64,000 nt of DNA, taken from positions 15,376,679 to 15,440,678 of the forward strand of contig CM028923.1 of the NCBI GenBank assembly GCA_016801845.1, read 5' to 3'. Below are positions 23,009 to 34,472 of the stretch, one piece after another (the first letter of the stretch is position 1; the number at the start of each line of letters is the position of its first letter). Origin of the DNA: Polydactylus sextarius (lineage: Eukaryota; Chordata; Actinopteri; Polynemidae). Made by a program: the position numbers and the translations under genes. The notes under the pieces are model-generated. The model had not been told where the DNA came from. It saw nothing but the letters and a program-made list of their open reading frames with translations, and did not search any database.

Positions 23009-26000
23009 CACATGCACATGCACTCAGAAAGAGCTTGATGAATCCCAGACTGTACCTCGGTATCAACAGGCTCGACCATTAAAACCAGATGGAATTCATT
23101 TCCCTCACCGTGATAAGGACGCAGCACACGTTCTCACACACACTGTTATGTGCAGAAGGCGCACACTTCTTACCCAGACGATTAGCCACAAATTCAGCTG
23201 ATGCTCATTTTTTTTTTAAATGAACCTCTTCCCTTTAAAGTGACTCAAGGTTCTCGACTGTGAGAATCTCTAAGCAGTGAAAGCAGCTTTCACTCTAAAG
23301 GAAGGAGTTTTTTCCTGCTGAAAGCTGCAAAGTCTTTATCAGAAATAAAAACCTAGCAGTCATTTGCAGAAATAATTATTTCCACTGGGGTTAAAATATT
23401 TCTGTTATTGCCAATAAACTCTTAGAACAGCTCAATGTTTGGCTCTTTTCTGCCCAGTCTGTATCACTGTCAGCCAATATTGCTAAACAGTACCATGTGT
23501 ATTATCCAGTTTTTACAATCGAGGTTCATTTTTTTGGTCTGTAGTTTGCTAATAGCGTTAGCTGGTATTCCTAAAATGCACTAAATCATCTCTGAGCACA
23601 AATGAGGCTTGTTATTGTTTTTTTAGTCAAGCAAGTGGGATCTTGTGATTAATGTGACTCTGAAAAGTGAATCTCAAATATGAAAAAGTAGTTGCATTAG
23701 ATTATCAAGCATTGATGTTCTGTTCTCTGGGAGGATCCAGGGGAAACAGGAAGTAACAATAACAATAATGTTTTACTGGGAAAGAAAACAAGTGAAACAA
23801 GTGAGAAATTTGTCAATGAAATAAAACGACCAAAGACCACAGCAACTCAAACATCATGGTTCAGGCTACAAGATAAACATGATCAAGCTCTATACAGACA
23901 GTTTGTTTCCTGCCAAATTGCCCACACTGACACTGGCCAACCCTCTCTCCTCTGCTTTTATATAACAGTCTTCTGATTGGAAATTGCCGGTACCTATCAC
24001 CACACATGATAAATGGTCGACATAATCAAAGCACAAACAAATACACGAAACAGAATGAGCCTCGTTCTGTAACCACTTAGTTCTAGTTAACATGTTAGGA
24101 TGGCACCAAGCCAGGTCATCACATCCAATTTCAAGAATGGGTTCATCAACTGCCTTGGAAGAATGGTATAATTTCCCATCCATGATGCTGTTTCCTGTGA
24201 CAGACACTATTCATCTACACCATTTAAACAAAAACAAAGACAGGAAGACACCAGTAGATAGCTTGAACGTCAAGGCAAGACGCTGGAAAGGATGAAGGAC
24301 TCAGCCCCACCCCCCACCCCACCTTGTCGTCATCCTTATTTGTGAGACCAGTTGCTAAAGGTCAGTGCTCATCCTTACCGGTTGTGAGACAGAAAACTTC
24401 CTAACCAGGCTCAGTGCTCATTTGGGTACGCAATTTTTCAGCTCTTCCAAAAAATCCTCAAAGCAGCACCAGCCACTACCTGTCAAAACGTAACCCCTTC
24501 TTTCTGTCAAGAACAACATGGGTCTGATGATGTATTCTGAAAACTATATCATGCAACAGACCATCTGCTACAGAGAGAGAGGGCAGAGGGAGGTCTCCTG
24601 AGCTTCTCCTGTTAGCTTATACTGTAAAAGTAAAGCCCAAGCTCCCCGTGGTTCTGAAACTCAGACTCTCGCTCTTTCAGCATCAGATGAAGACGAGAAA
24701 GTCTGAGTTTAGAACAGACGTCTAACCTGAAAGCAGGAGAATGCAAGGAGTCAAATTGAGGCAAAATGATTGGCTTTTTATCTGCAACACCATTTTTATA
24801 ACTGCGTGTAGCAGGTTCCACCACCAGAGAAACTACAGGTGTTTCACCTGAACACAGCAAGTCCACCTGTCCAGTCACTGCACATGTAGTACATGTAACA
24901 AGTTTCATTAGGAAAATATCGGTAAATGTAGAGGCAGCAGTTAGTGTGGATTCTTGGCTAACATAATGTCACACAGGGTCCTGATCTGTGATGAAAATGT
25001 CCCCGTCTCTTATTACAGCCTCAATGCTTCTGTCTTTGTCGTCATTTTGGATAAAGAAACATTTAATATGACCCTTGGGGCTGTTGGTATCACGGTCTGA
25101 AAGTTTGTCATTATTATGTTGCAAATAAACTCAGTTTGACCTGCGACAGCAATGGGATCAGTGACAGTCTCCACTGTTCTCTGCGTCCAACATGGCCGCC
25201 CTGGCAGTCAGTCAGCCCAATCCATATCCACTGAATGGGACTCCTGTTTCAGAACTGAAAAGAAGCCCATTCATCTGCACCTCCTCTCCTCTTTCTGCTG
25301 ATAGAACACCGGCCATATGTGTGCCATGCTGCTGAGGGCCATCACACACACAAAATAAAGCTGTCTCTTGAGTATTTTGGATTTCGGACAGAGGCGACGA
25401 ACAGGCGGTTGGAGATATGCAACATGTTGCTGAATGAGCTCAGGGTGACAGAGAAGTCACACATGCTCTGTGTGTGCATTTGGGTGTGTTTTACTGAGCT
25501 GTACTTTTACACTCCCTCTCCCCCTGTGCTGGGGTTTGCAGCTGTAGCTGAGTTGAAATTCCTGCTGAATTATGTAATTGGCCCAAATTAGAGGGGTGGG
25601 TGTAGGAGGGGGCAGGACTGGTAGGTGGTTGGAGCGATGACCTAAGTTTTCTTTCTTCCTTTCCTTTCTTTTTTTTGTGCTACACTGACTATATCCATAT
25701 GTAGCTTGTTGTTTAACTAATAATCAGCTTAATTAATCAGTTACAAATAAATTACCTCCTATAAACACATGGATTACATTACATAGACATTTCAACACAT
25801 TCACACGTTAATCCCATAGATCAGAGTACCTTTAATCAACAGATAAAAAGGAAAAAAAAAAAAAAAGCCTAAATCTGTGCAACTAAAAAAAAGAAATATC
25901 CAGATTGTCAGTCCTTAATATGAGTCAAACACAAAACTACTGAGCCCTACTCCTCCCATAATGCAACAGCAACAGCATTTTCATGAGAACCTGCCTCATG

Positions 26001-26429
26001 GCTGAATGCTCATGTCTGTCAAACTCTCTCCAGTCTGACTACTCTGTCATCCACATTATTTTTTATGGGTGAAGGAAAAGGGGGGTGGGGTCTTTTATTA
26101 GCCACCTCGTCACAATTCACGTTCAGTGATGATGGAAACTTAACCACATTTACGTTTATCACCTTTACGCCAACCATTCGCGTCATCTTGGCAGAAGAAA
26201 ACATGTCATTTAAATGCTTTATGATGCCGCTTAAGTTATTTTTGTTGAATTTTACAATGAATTATATAATTAATGTCACTGCACTAGTAATATATTGCTG
26301 ATATACTGTCAGTAGTGTATTATGTGCTGTCTCTTTCATTTTAATTATATGCACTCTTACGGCATTGAGAGATTATATTACATATACTGCAGGTATATCA
26401 TATATAATATTAGACATATATAATGGGGA

Positions 26430-26545
26430 ATGTATATTTTACTTCTTGACTTGCAGTTTGCTCAACGTTGCACTTAACTGGTCTTCCTGCAGCTGTGACA
26501 TGAATTTCCCCTCAGGGATCAATAAACTCTGATATTATCTCATTC
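26430..26545 (+). mobile_element. LINE-type 3' tail fragment
   Basis: Contains TTGCACTTAACTGGTCTTCC and GAATTTCCCCTCAGGGATCA followed by ATAAA. This is the wording of the 3' end shared by many teleost LINEs that end in a polyadenylation-like AATAAA and short repeats. No coding part is attached, consistent with a 5'-truncated insertion. Confidence 0.45.
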
Positions 26546-27005
26546 CACCATTTTTCACAGTTTCTACTTTCCTCCTGCAGAAGCTTTTCTTTTTTCAGGA
26601 CATTATGCTTGTTACTGTTGGTGCCTCACCTTCTCCTGTCAAGCGGCGAGCTCTTCCCATATATGGTTCTCAAACCCTGCGACAAGTGATTGGCTGCTGT
26701 TCATTGTTAGTGGGACCTGGCGTTGCAGCCTGGCACTGTCCCAGTGCCGCTGTGGGAAAGTTGAGAAAAGCTCAACTTTATGCAAATGTCTTGGTGTTAA
26801 ACCAGACAAGAGGCAGAGTTGTTCACTGCTTGGCTTCTTTTGCAGGAGTGTGTGCTGCCCGCTGGGGCGTCGTCATCTTATTATACTCTAAACTGAGAAG
26901 CTATTCTTTACGTGGGAAACAAATTATATAACAGGAAATCAACAATTTCTATGTGTGTAGATATGCGACTACATGAGAACATAGTTGTTGATTATGAGTT
27001 CAACA

Positions 27006-27007
<2 letters not shown>

Positions 27008-27040
<33 letters not shown>
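27008..27040. repeat. (AC)16 microsatellite
   Basis: 33 bp of AC units in intron 2. Confidence 0.95.
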
Positions 27041-27041
<1 letters not shown>

Positions 27042-27910
27042 CTACAGCTTCAGAGGCCAGAGACAGGCTTCCTCTTTGTCACAGTGTGTATAAACAGCAT
27101 TCTGATCAGGAAACACAGCAGACAGCACCACTAATGGAGGCGAGCACTCGCATAGATTTAGATTCGGTTGTTGAATCTCAGTCGATTCGTTCAGTGTCTT
27201 CAGATGAAGCGTGTTTGTTGACTGAACTGTGAGTCCAGTCTGTCTTATTTGTTTCCGGAGGTCAGTTCAGGGTGACATAACTGCCCATTAACACCAGATG
27301 TAAGTATGTAAGTACAAAGAGCTGCGACCAGATGTCAGGAGGTGGAAGTGTTTGAACTGCTGTGTTCACTCTGTTTGGTACGTAGATGTCAGGAAGGGGA
27401 GAGCGGAGATTGTCTCAACTCCTAAAACTTTCACAATATTCATTTTAGGACACTCAAATTTTGACACAAAGTTTCCTAATTTGTCTACTACAAATAACAT
27501 CGCCTTCAACTTCTCCGACTACATCACAGAATTCATTATTTGATGTCAAATGTTATCCCTTATTGGTGAAAGTGATGCTGTTTCAACCACCTCTGGTCTC
27601 CCACATATGGTTGTGTAAACATAGCTCTAGTTGTCCCATGGCACTAGTGGTGAAGGGTAACAGTGTGATGGTTTGGGATGGGGTCAGACAGTGGAGGTGG
27701 AGGAAAAGAGAGGGATCAGTCACACATGAAGGAAGACGAGAGATGAAAGGAGGCAGCTGAACATCAATTCAAACTGTGTCAATACAACAGTATTTACATG
27801 TGTGTAAAGTATTTAAATGGACAGAGCAACTCTGACAGCTGCTCCTCTTCCTCTGTTTCAAGAAGAAGAATGAGTTTACTGCTGCTCACATTCCAAACAT
27901 ATTATTATTC

Positions 27911-27914
<4 letters not shown>

Positions 27915-27947
<33 letters not shown>
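27915..27947. repeat. (TG)16 microsatellite
   Basis: 33 bp of TG units in intron 2. Confidence 0.95.
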
Positions 27948-27949
<2 letters not shown>

Positions 27950-28419
27950 AGGAAGAGAGAGGCTTCACAAACTGATATTTTATTCATGCTGAGAGATCTC
28001 ATCCTTTCATCTTGCACTTCTTTACCTCTCCTTCAGTAAGTCTTTATCCCTCACTTCCTACTATATGGGCGACAAAGCAGCGTGCTTGTAGTACACAGGA
28101 ACACACACATACACACACACACATCTTCAACCACTCAGAGACCATCTAGTTAAAGATGTAAATAACGTCCTTTCATCTCACTGATTCCTAGAGATTTTTA
28201 TCTCTGATGTGTGTTTGTGTGTGTGTATGTGTGTGTGTATTTGTGTGTGTATACATCATCCTTCTATGGTTCTGTAGACAAATATTTATTGTGTTGTTAG
28301 GAGGGACAGTTCGATGACTGAATGTCTGTTCAGATTTATTTCCAGGGAATCATGTTTAGGATGTGAATTTAGATTTAGTCCTGATGGTTGAAGTGACAGT
28401 ATGGATCTAGTGAATGGAT

Positions 28420-28421
<2 letters not shown>

Positions 28422-28454
<33 letters not shown>
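28422..28454. repeat. (TG)16 microsatellite
   Basis: 33 bp of TG units in intron 2, about 120 bp before the minisatellite at 28577. Confidence 0.95.
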
Positions 28455-28457
<3 letters not shown>

Positions 28458-28576
28458 GTCCCATCCCCTCTTTTCAACACTGCAGCTGCTTCCAATAGAA
28501 ATCCCTCAGAGACACACCCTTCCTCTGAGCGGTAGCATTTGGCTTCGATTGTATCTTTAAAGGAACAGTTCCCCCC

Positions 28577-28668
28577 TTGAATCCTTGAACACAGCTGGAA
28601 AACAAAATTGAATCCTTGAACACAGCTGGAGAAAAAATGAGAGTCCTTGAACACAGTTGGAAAATTGC
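28577..28668. repeat. Three-copy minisatellite, ~31 bp unit
   Basis: Three tandem copies of a unit with core TCCTTGAACACAGCTGGA (third copy TCCTTGAACACAGTTGGA), starting near 28577, 28608 and 28641. On the minus strand it reads as repeated FQLCSRIQ / CVQGF peptides in overlapping spurious ORFs. Confidence 0.9.
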
Positions 28669-29284
28669 CAGTTGCTTGTGTTGTTTTGCTTTTTCTGACT
28701 CCAAAATTGTTGTTCTGCGGTTCTATTCCCTTTTTCTGTGGATAAATTGATAAATGTGCGCAATGGGACGTGATCTGTTCACCATCATTCCTCTGCTAAC
28801 ATTGTTTATATTGATAGAAAGTAAGCAGAAAAAATGAGCGGCATTAAATAAACTCCACACACTGCATCTGAGTGTGTGTGTGTGTGTGAAAACAAGAAGA
28901 GAAACAATCACTTCCTGGAGTCTGATCATCGCCGTGCGGTTGCCTGGAAACCAACAGAGCAGACACTTTCTTCCCAGCTAATTTTCACCAAAAAAAAGTT
29001 TGAGTCTGTAATCCCCCTGTAAAACCACTGGTCCGTTTTATTTCTTTGTGTTTAAGGACTAATACAACAGGAGGCGAAGTGTTAACATTGAACGCTTCCT
29101 TTAACAACACAGATTTGTAAGACAATAAAAACAGTCCATTTAGACTTAATTTCAATTTATGTTGTGTAGTAATCCTGAAGTAATGTCTTGACATTAGCAG
29201 GCAAACCTTGTGTCAGCAGCCCAGGTTGTTAATGGTGTTGTTTTGGTGTGTGTTTGTGTGTGTGTGTGTGTGTGTGGGGGTTGT

Positions 29285-29576
29285 TTTAAATGGTAAATGG
29301 TCTGCACTTGTATAGTCCTTTTCAAGTCATCTGCTGACCAATCAAGGGGCTTTACACTACAGTTTTAACCATTCACTCTTTCACAGCCATTCACTCAGTG
29401 CGCCCACTTATCGTGCACTTCTTGCTAATCACATTCACACACATTCACATTGATTCCGCCGGTTTAGTATCTTGCCCAAAGCAACTTTGCCATGCAGACT
29501 AGAGACAGGAATCAAATTCACCGACCTTCTGATTAGTGGAGGCCCAGCTTTACCTCCTGAGCTACAGCTCCGGGAT
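29285..29576 (+). mobile_element. Teleost non-autonomous interspersed repeat, near full length
   Basis: Starts TAAATGGTAAATGGTCTGCA and continues CTTGTATAGTCCTTTTCAAG, GGGGCTTTACACTACAGTTT, CCATTCACTCTTTCACAGCC, GTATCTTGCCCAAAGCAACT and TGCAGACTAGAGACAGGAAT, ending CCTCCTGAGCTACAGCTCC. This order is typical of a short element scattered through teleost genomes and often found in introns and UTRs. It has no coding capacity. The family name was not verified. Confidence 0.7.
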
Positions 29577-29599
29577 TGTGTGACATTGTGATTGCAGCT

Positions 29600-29900
29600 A
29601 TTAAGGCAAATTTAACTGATGCACGCAAATCGTGCGCGACCTTGCAATTTTAACCAATCGTCACAACTTGTCTCCAATTTTGACCAATCGTCGTCTTTTA
29701 CCACTAAACGTTGAGCCATATGTCAGTGAACTCACTTCCTTGTTTCTTTTGGAAGATGCAAGAAACATATGTTTAGTTTCCAAAATCACTGTTAAGCACT
29801 GTGAGAAACAGTATCAGTTTTTTTTTTTCAGAATAGCTGCTGCAAAATCAGGCTAATCAAGCCGCAACAATCTCAAATAAGCCCTGCAAAATACTGCCAT
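29600..29900. mobile_element. Possible decayed DNA-transposon fragment
   Basis: Contains two direct copies of AATTTT-ACCAATCGTC (about 29646 and 29672) next to GCACGCAAATCGTGCGCGAC, and, 130 bp later, TGCAAAATCAGG and CTGCAAAATACTG. The wording is reminiscent of hAT-type ends, but no matched termini were found. Confidence 0.25.
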
Positions 29901-29934
29901 TTTCTTTGTTTAAATATCAGTCCTGGTCTGAATG

Positions 29935-30236
29935 TCTCAGTCTGCCTGACTATTGTTGTTGACCATGTTCTGCTTCAGTTTACCTTCTTCTAGTGGTTAC
30001 CTCCTGCAGGATAATGCTCCATATCACAAAACTGAAGTTGTCTCAGAGTGGTTTCCTGAACATGACAGTAGGTTCAGTCCAGATGTGATGATATGATGCA
30101 GTTACACAGAGTTGAATCGCTGAGGAACATTTCCAACATCTGGTGGATCCATGAAGAGCTTAAGCTGTTTGAGAGCGAAGAGACGAGCTACCTAGTGTTA
30201 ATGGTTTGGTCCCTAATAAAGTGCTCAGCGAGTGTA
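29935..30236 (+). mobile_element. Tc1/mariner transposase relic with right terminal repeat
   Basis: Carries CAGGATAATGCTCCATATCA followed by CAAAACTGAAGTTGTCTCAG and TGGTTTCCTGAACATGACAG. This reads as a decayed QDNAPYHKTEVVSEWF-type transposase segment (the DDE catalytic region), then AACATTTCCAACATCTGGTG. It ends with GGTCCCTAATAAAGTG..GAGTGTA, the usual right end of this family. A large part between catalytic region and end is missing, and stops interrupt the frame. Confidence 0.65.
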
Positions 30237-30547
30237 GGCTAGATGTGTAAATAACTCACAGTAAAGTGTTTCAGTTTAATGAATTTTAATGATCACTGAG
30301 AAGAGATGTAACATTTTCATCATTGTGCTGTGTGTGTGGGTCATTTCTCATGTGGAACAACCTTGAATAAAACAACACAAACGAGGCAGTGGATTACACA
30401 TTCTGCAGTTGAATATGTTGGCAGTGGAAGCTTTAGAGCATTGTAGCCAGGCCTAATTTTATCCTCTTGTAATTTAATATGTCTCTTCTGTTCTTTTGTT
30501 TCCCACTCTCTTTCTCTCTCCCCACCCATGCGCCAGTGTTTGTGTGT

Positions 30548-30583
30548 TTTATGTGTGTTTTATGTGTGTTTTATGTGTGTGTG
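30548..30583. repeat. GTGTGTTTTAT minisatellite, about three copies
   Basis: Three tandem copies of an 11 bp unit precede a GT/G-rich run at 30584-30610. Confidence 0.85.
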
Positions 30584-30828
30584 TGGGTGGGTGTGTGTGT
30601 GTGGGGGGGTGTTCAGATTCCTTCACTCTTCGTTTTTTTTTGTTTTTTTTTAATGAGATATCACATGAAAGACCATCGGCCTCCCTCTCTCCGTCCTCTC
30701 CCTGTACTTCCTCCCCCATTCCTCCTCCCTTCGCTGCCTCCCCTCCCTCACTCCCGTCTGCTCTTTATCAGTGTCTGCTGGACATGTTTACTGCTGCTCT
30801 GCCAGGCTGTGGTTGACTGCCGCTCTGC

Positions 30829-30856
30829 CACACACACACACACACACACACACACA
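30829..30856. repeat. (CA)14 microsatellite
   Basis: CA tract in intron 2. Confidence 0.93.
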
Positions 30857-32013
30857 TAACCCGGCGGCTGGATCTGTGGCTTACACTGTACATCAGCTTT
30901 ATGGAGAAAGGCCGCTGAATTTAAAAGATATACAACACATGCTGTCTATTACTCCCCAGGCAGGAAGCTAACAGTTTTGTCCACTTTTGCCAGCGAGTCT
31001 GCAATACATCCTAAAACGTTCTGCTGTTATTGTGGTTGTTGGAGGAAACAGTCAGAGCTGAGTAGTGTTTGGATGACTGGGTTTAAACTGGCTGATTATT
31101 CCCGTGGCTCAGGGCCTGTCAACTTGGTGTTTTACAGCAGGTTGTTCAGGTCAGGCTGCTGAAATGGCCACAAGCTCTCAGACAGGCAACAAAAATCACA
31201 AACCATGTCGGGAAAGATGTGGCCGTGATGCAACAGTAAAGCATAGTAGCGTTTTTAGTGTAAGGATTGGGATCATGTAACTGCAAAACACTCACTAAAC
31301 TAGCCAGTCAATAACACTTCTCAGACAAAATTAGCTTTTAAATGCCAGTAATATAAACATCACTGCTTTCTAAGGCAACAGTTGGTTATCAGGGACCACT
31401 CATTATGATTCTGGAGATCACTGTGTCATTGGAAAGTTTAAAATTTAGACTTTTAGCTGAAACTGATGGCAGCTGTTGGGTGGTGGATTAATATCAAATT
31501 TACTACAGATGTTAAAGGTCTCTAGAGGATGAACCCTAAATTCTTTTGGTTATGACTTCATCTAATATGAGCTGAACCTTTTAATTATCTAGTGAAGTGT
31601 CTTTATTCATATCACGATGGTTTTAAATGTCTGATGCTGTCAAAAGTCCTGTGCCGTCCTATTTTGGGTGTCGGTTAGGTGTTGGAGCAACTGTTGGAGA
31701 AACTAACACGATGACAACAATTTGTGTTTCTTTTTAGAATTTCTATTTCCCTTTTTATATTCATGCCGAACAAAGAAACCGTCTCAAACCTTCTGAAATC
31801 ATGCACGAGTGAGGCGGACATCACCATCACACGCGAGCTTGGTTGATGTTATCACAGTGATGCTGCAGTCCTGTTTTGGTATAAATGAGACAGAGACAGT
31901 GACGCGCAGCAGGTCGTGTGTTGTGTAGCTTAGCAACATAACAGACTCCTCATGGGACGTGCATCCCAGCTGTCCAGCACATGACTAACCTCTGAAACCT
32001 GTGTGTGTTGTAG

Positions 32014-32087
32014 GTGTCTGGTATCGTGGGCAGAGCTGACGTCCTGGCCTGTATGCTGTTCTTGATGACGTTCCTCTCCTATATTAG
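32014..32087 (+). CDS. tmtc1: tmtc1 exon 3
   Basis: Encodes residues 159-182 plus two bases of Arg183. It opens V-SGIVGRADVL, completing the family's HPVHTEA-V-GIVGRADVL block with exon 2, then a hydrophobic stretch ACMLFLMTFLSYI (about residues 170-182). The acceptor is TGTTGTAG|G and the donor AG|GTAAGA, ending in phase 2. At 74 nt it is easy to miss by ORF length alone. Confidence 0.95.
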
Positions 32088-32853
32088 GTAAGATGACACA
32101 ATATTAAAGTATTTTAAAGTATATTAAACTCATGGTTGTTCGAAGCCACTGAACAGCTGTGATGTTCTTTTCAGATCTCAGAAATATCTTTAATATATGC
32201 AATGTTCTACAAGACAAACAAACTGTTAATGTTATCTACTTGTATAATAATGTCCACACATTGAATTAACTGAATGGTGCCTGCAGTCTCTCATTTGATT
32301 TATTCTTTGCTCAATTAATAATTTGCTCTGATTCCAAGTATTTTGGTTTTTATAGCAGAAAAGAACTACTTTAAGCGAGTTCTGACAATACAACTGATTG
32401 ACGAAAATGTGTTAATTAAGATCCAACATTAATGGCTCTTAATTAATGTTGGATTTTCTTATAACCTGTCACAGTGAACTGGCAAGTACAGGCAAGTTTA
32501 ATGTGTTTCCTTTTTACTTTTATTAATAATTTAGGATTGTAATTAAAATAGTTTTTTTTTTAACTAGGACACTGGGATTAGTTAGCAGTTGTCCTCAGCC
32601 GTTGTTTTGTGCTTCAGGTACATATTTCATCAAAATGTAGGTAAATACCAGTGTCAGACCTGATCAGATTAATGTGCTTGAATTAGAGCCATTCATCTTC
32701 ATTGTGGCAAATGTCCCAGAGTAATGTAGTTACGAAGCGTATTCGTTTCGATTCTAATATCAGATATAAAAAAAAAAACACACGGGTCATCATTCACCTC
32801 TCTGTGGACTCTGTCATGATATTTGTCTGTCTCTGTCCTCATCTGTCTCTCAG
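32088..32853 (+). other. tmtc1: tmtc1 intron 3 (766 bp)
   Basis: By far the shortest intron seen here. AT-rich, with two overlapping inverted repeats at 32412-32454 and a CT-rich acceptor tract ending CTGTCTCTCAG. No other feature is evident. Confidence 0.9.
32412..32454. repeat. Two overlapping inverted repeats within intron 3
   Basis: Arms 32421-32433 and 32442-32454 (ATCCAACATTAAT / its reverse complement) form a 13 bp stem. Arms 32412-32420 and 32438-32446 (TTAATTAAG / CTTAATTAA) form a 9 bp stem. The two share bases, so only one can form at a time. Confidence 0.8.
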
Positions 32854-33030
32854 GAGCGTGGGCGTGTGCGTCTCTGACGACTCTCTGCCGTCCACCGCCT
32901 CGGCGTCGTCTCTGATCGTCAGTTTGCTGCTGGGCACTTGCGCCATGTTGGTGAAGGAGACGGGCGTCACGGTGTTCGGAGTGTGCGTTCTGTACGACGC
33001 CCTGGTGCTCTGTCGCCGGCCGCTCATCCG
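32854..33030 (+). CDS. tmtc1: tmtc1 exon 4
   Basis: Completes Arg183 and encodes residues 184-241 plus CG of codon 242. A short variable stretch (SVGVCVSDDSLPST) leads into a hydrophobic segment (residues about 201-213), the conserved GTCAMLVKETG motif, and a second hydrophobic segment TVFGVCVLYDALVL. The acceptor is CTCTCAG|G and the donor CG|GTGAGC, ending in phase 2. The match to TMTC1 is closest at GTCAMLVKETG-TVFGVC. The gene continues: the family protein has further membrane segments and a TPR array, none of which is present in the window. Confidence 0.95.
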
Positions 33031-34451
33031 GTGAGCATCGACTTCAGTTTTTGTTTATGCTTTGTTTGTGTTTTGTCTTATCTTGATTTATGAGGCCGCA
33101 GCTCTCCGAGCACGCACACGCAGTTTTTCCAGCCTGTGCTTTGCTGTACTGTATATTTACACAGCTAAAGTCGATTGCACCTGCGAGCTGCTCCCTGCAA
33201 ACAACAGACAATAAAACATGTTTCTGAAACTGTGCACGTATAGATGGGACAAGGACCACTCTGTCTATGTGGAAATCATCTTAACAAGCCGTTAAACCAC
33301 TTATTACAGACATCATCATTGTAAATTAGACGTCAATAACTATAACTGTGGCTTTAAGTTCAAGATCAAGATTAAATTTAGGCAGATTAAGATGGGATTA
33401 ACCTGACTAATGTTGATTCAATCACAAAAGAGTCAGTGAGACATTCAGTCTGCTTGCAGTTTTCCTTTAAAGACTTGTGACTTAACTTGGACCGACGGCC
33501 AGTGGGCTGTGACTTGATTAATGTTCAGATGCGTCTTGAGACTTGATTTGAGACTTCGGACTTTAAGTTTTCTCAGAACTGACTTGAGACTACAAGTAAG
33601 CACAACACATTCAATTCTCAACGTTTTACTTCTCAGAGTACTGGAAGCAGGGAAAATGAACCAACCAATCAACCAGAATTTAATTACTGTCTGTGTGTTT
33701 TTTTTTTTTAATGGTCAACATTCAGAAATGTGGACTGTGGCTCATGCTTGCACTTTACCCAGTCACAAGATTTTTAACTGGACAAAACTTAAGCCAAAAT
33801 GTTGAACTGTGGCAGTAACCATCAGGTTTTGGTTTCGGTCATTGAGAACACAAACGTCTTCAGTCTCTTGCTGCAGTGCAGTTTGATGTCATGTGGCAGC
33901 GTGCTCTTTTACCCAGTCAGTTGATGTTGGATGAGGCTCAGGGTTTACGCACTGGGACACTGACAAGTGTTTTCAGTTTTTTTTTGGTCGAATTTCTGGC
34001 TCCTTCACTCTCTCCCTCACGAGAGCGCAGGCCGGAATGCGCTGTGTCTAAAGAATATGACGATAACGGCATCAGCACTTCTACAGTTCTACAGACTCGG
34101 GTCAAGAAAATACGTCACAATGCGCAGCTTTGAAACATTAATCGCAATGGAATTCCAGATTTTTTTTTTTTTTTTTTTTTTTGCTGTTAGAATGATTGTA
34201 ATACTGTCTTTTTTAGATACTTGAATATTGAGGATTAGGAAGAACCTGGATCTGGATTTATGACTCACATTCAACGCAGCAGACTGCAGAGACCCAGCAG
34301 CGTCAGATCAGAGGGGGAGTGGAGGGGGGGGGGTTGGTTTCCCTCATGGGGAGATACTAAATGCATCCAATTGACCACCCCTCCTCTGTGTGTCTGCATG
34401 GCTTTACACAGATGCTATTATACACGTCCCACTTTTTACCAGCGCTCTGAT

Positions 34452-34472
34452 CTGCTGCTGCTGCTGCTGCTG
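34452..34472. repeat. (CTG)7 trinucleotide repeat
   Basis: Seven CTG units. They give the poly-leucine run of a 195-codon + strand ORF (34260-34847) that otherwise shows no gene-like features. Confidence 0.9.

Noticed and set aside
28286..28763. Three overlapping minus-strand ORFs with repeated Cys-Val-Gln-Gly / Phe-Gln-Leu-Cys peptides
   Set aside because: Explained by the three-copy minisatellite and the TG tract, whose unit length is not a multiple of three.
34311..34337. G-rich run considered as a G-quadruplex
   Set aside because: Only two long G-runs are present plus a short GG, so four regular G-tracts with ordinary loops are not clearly available.
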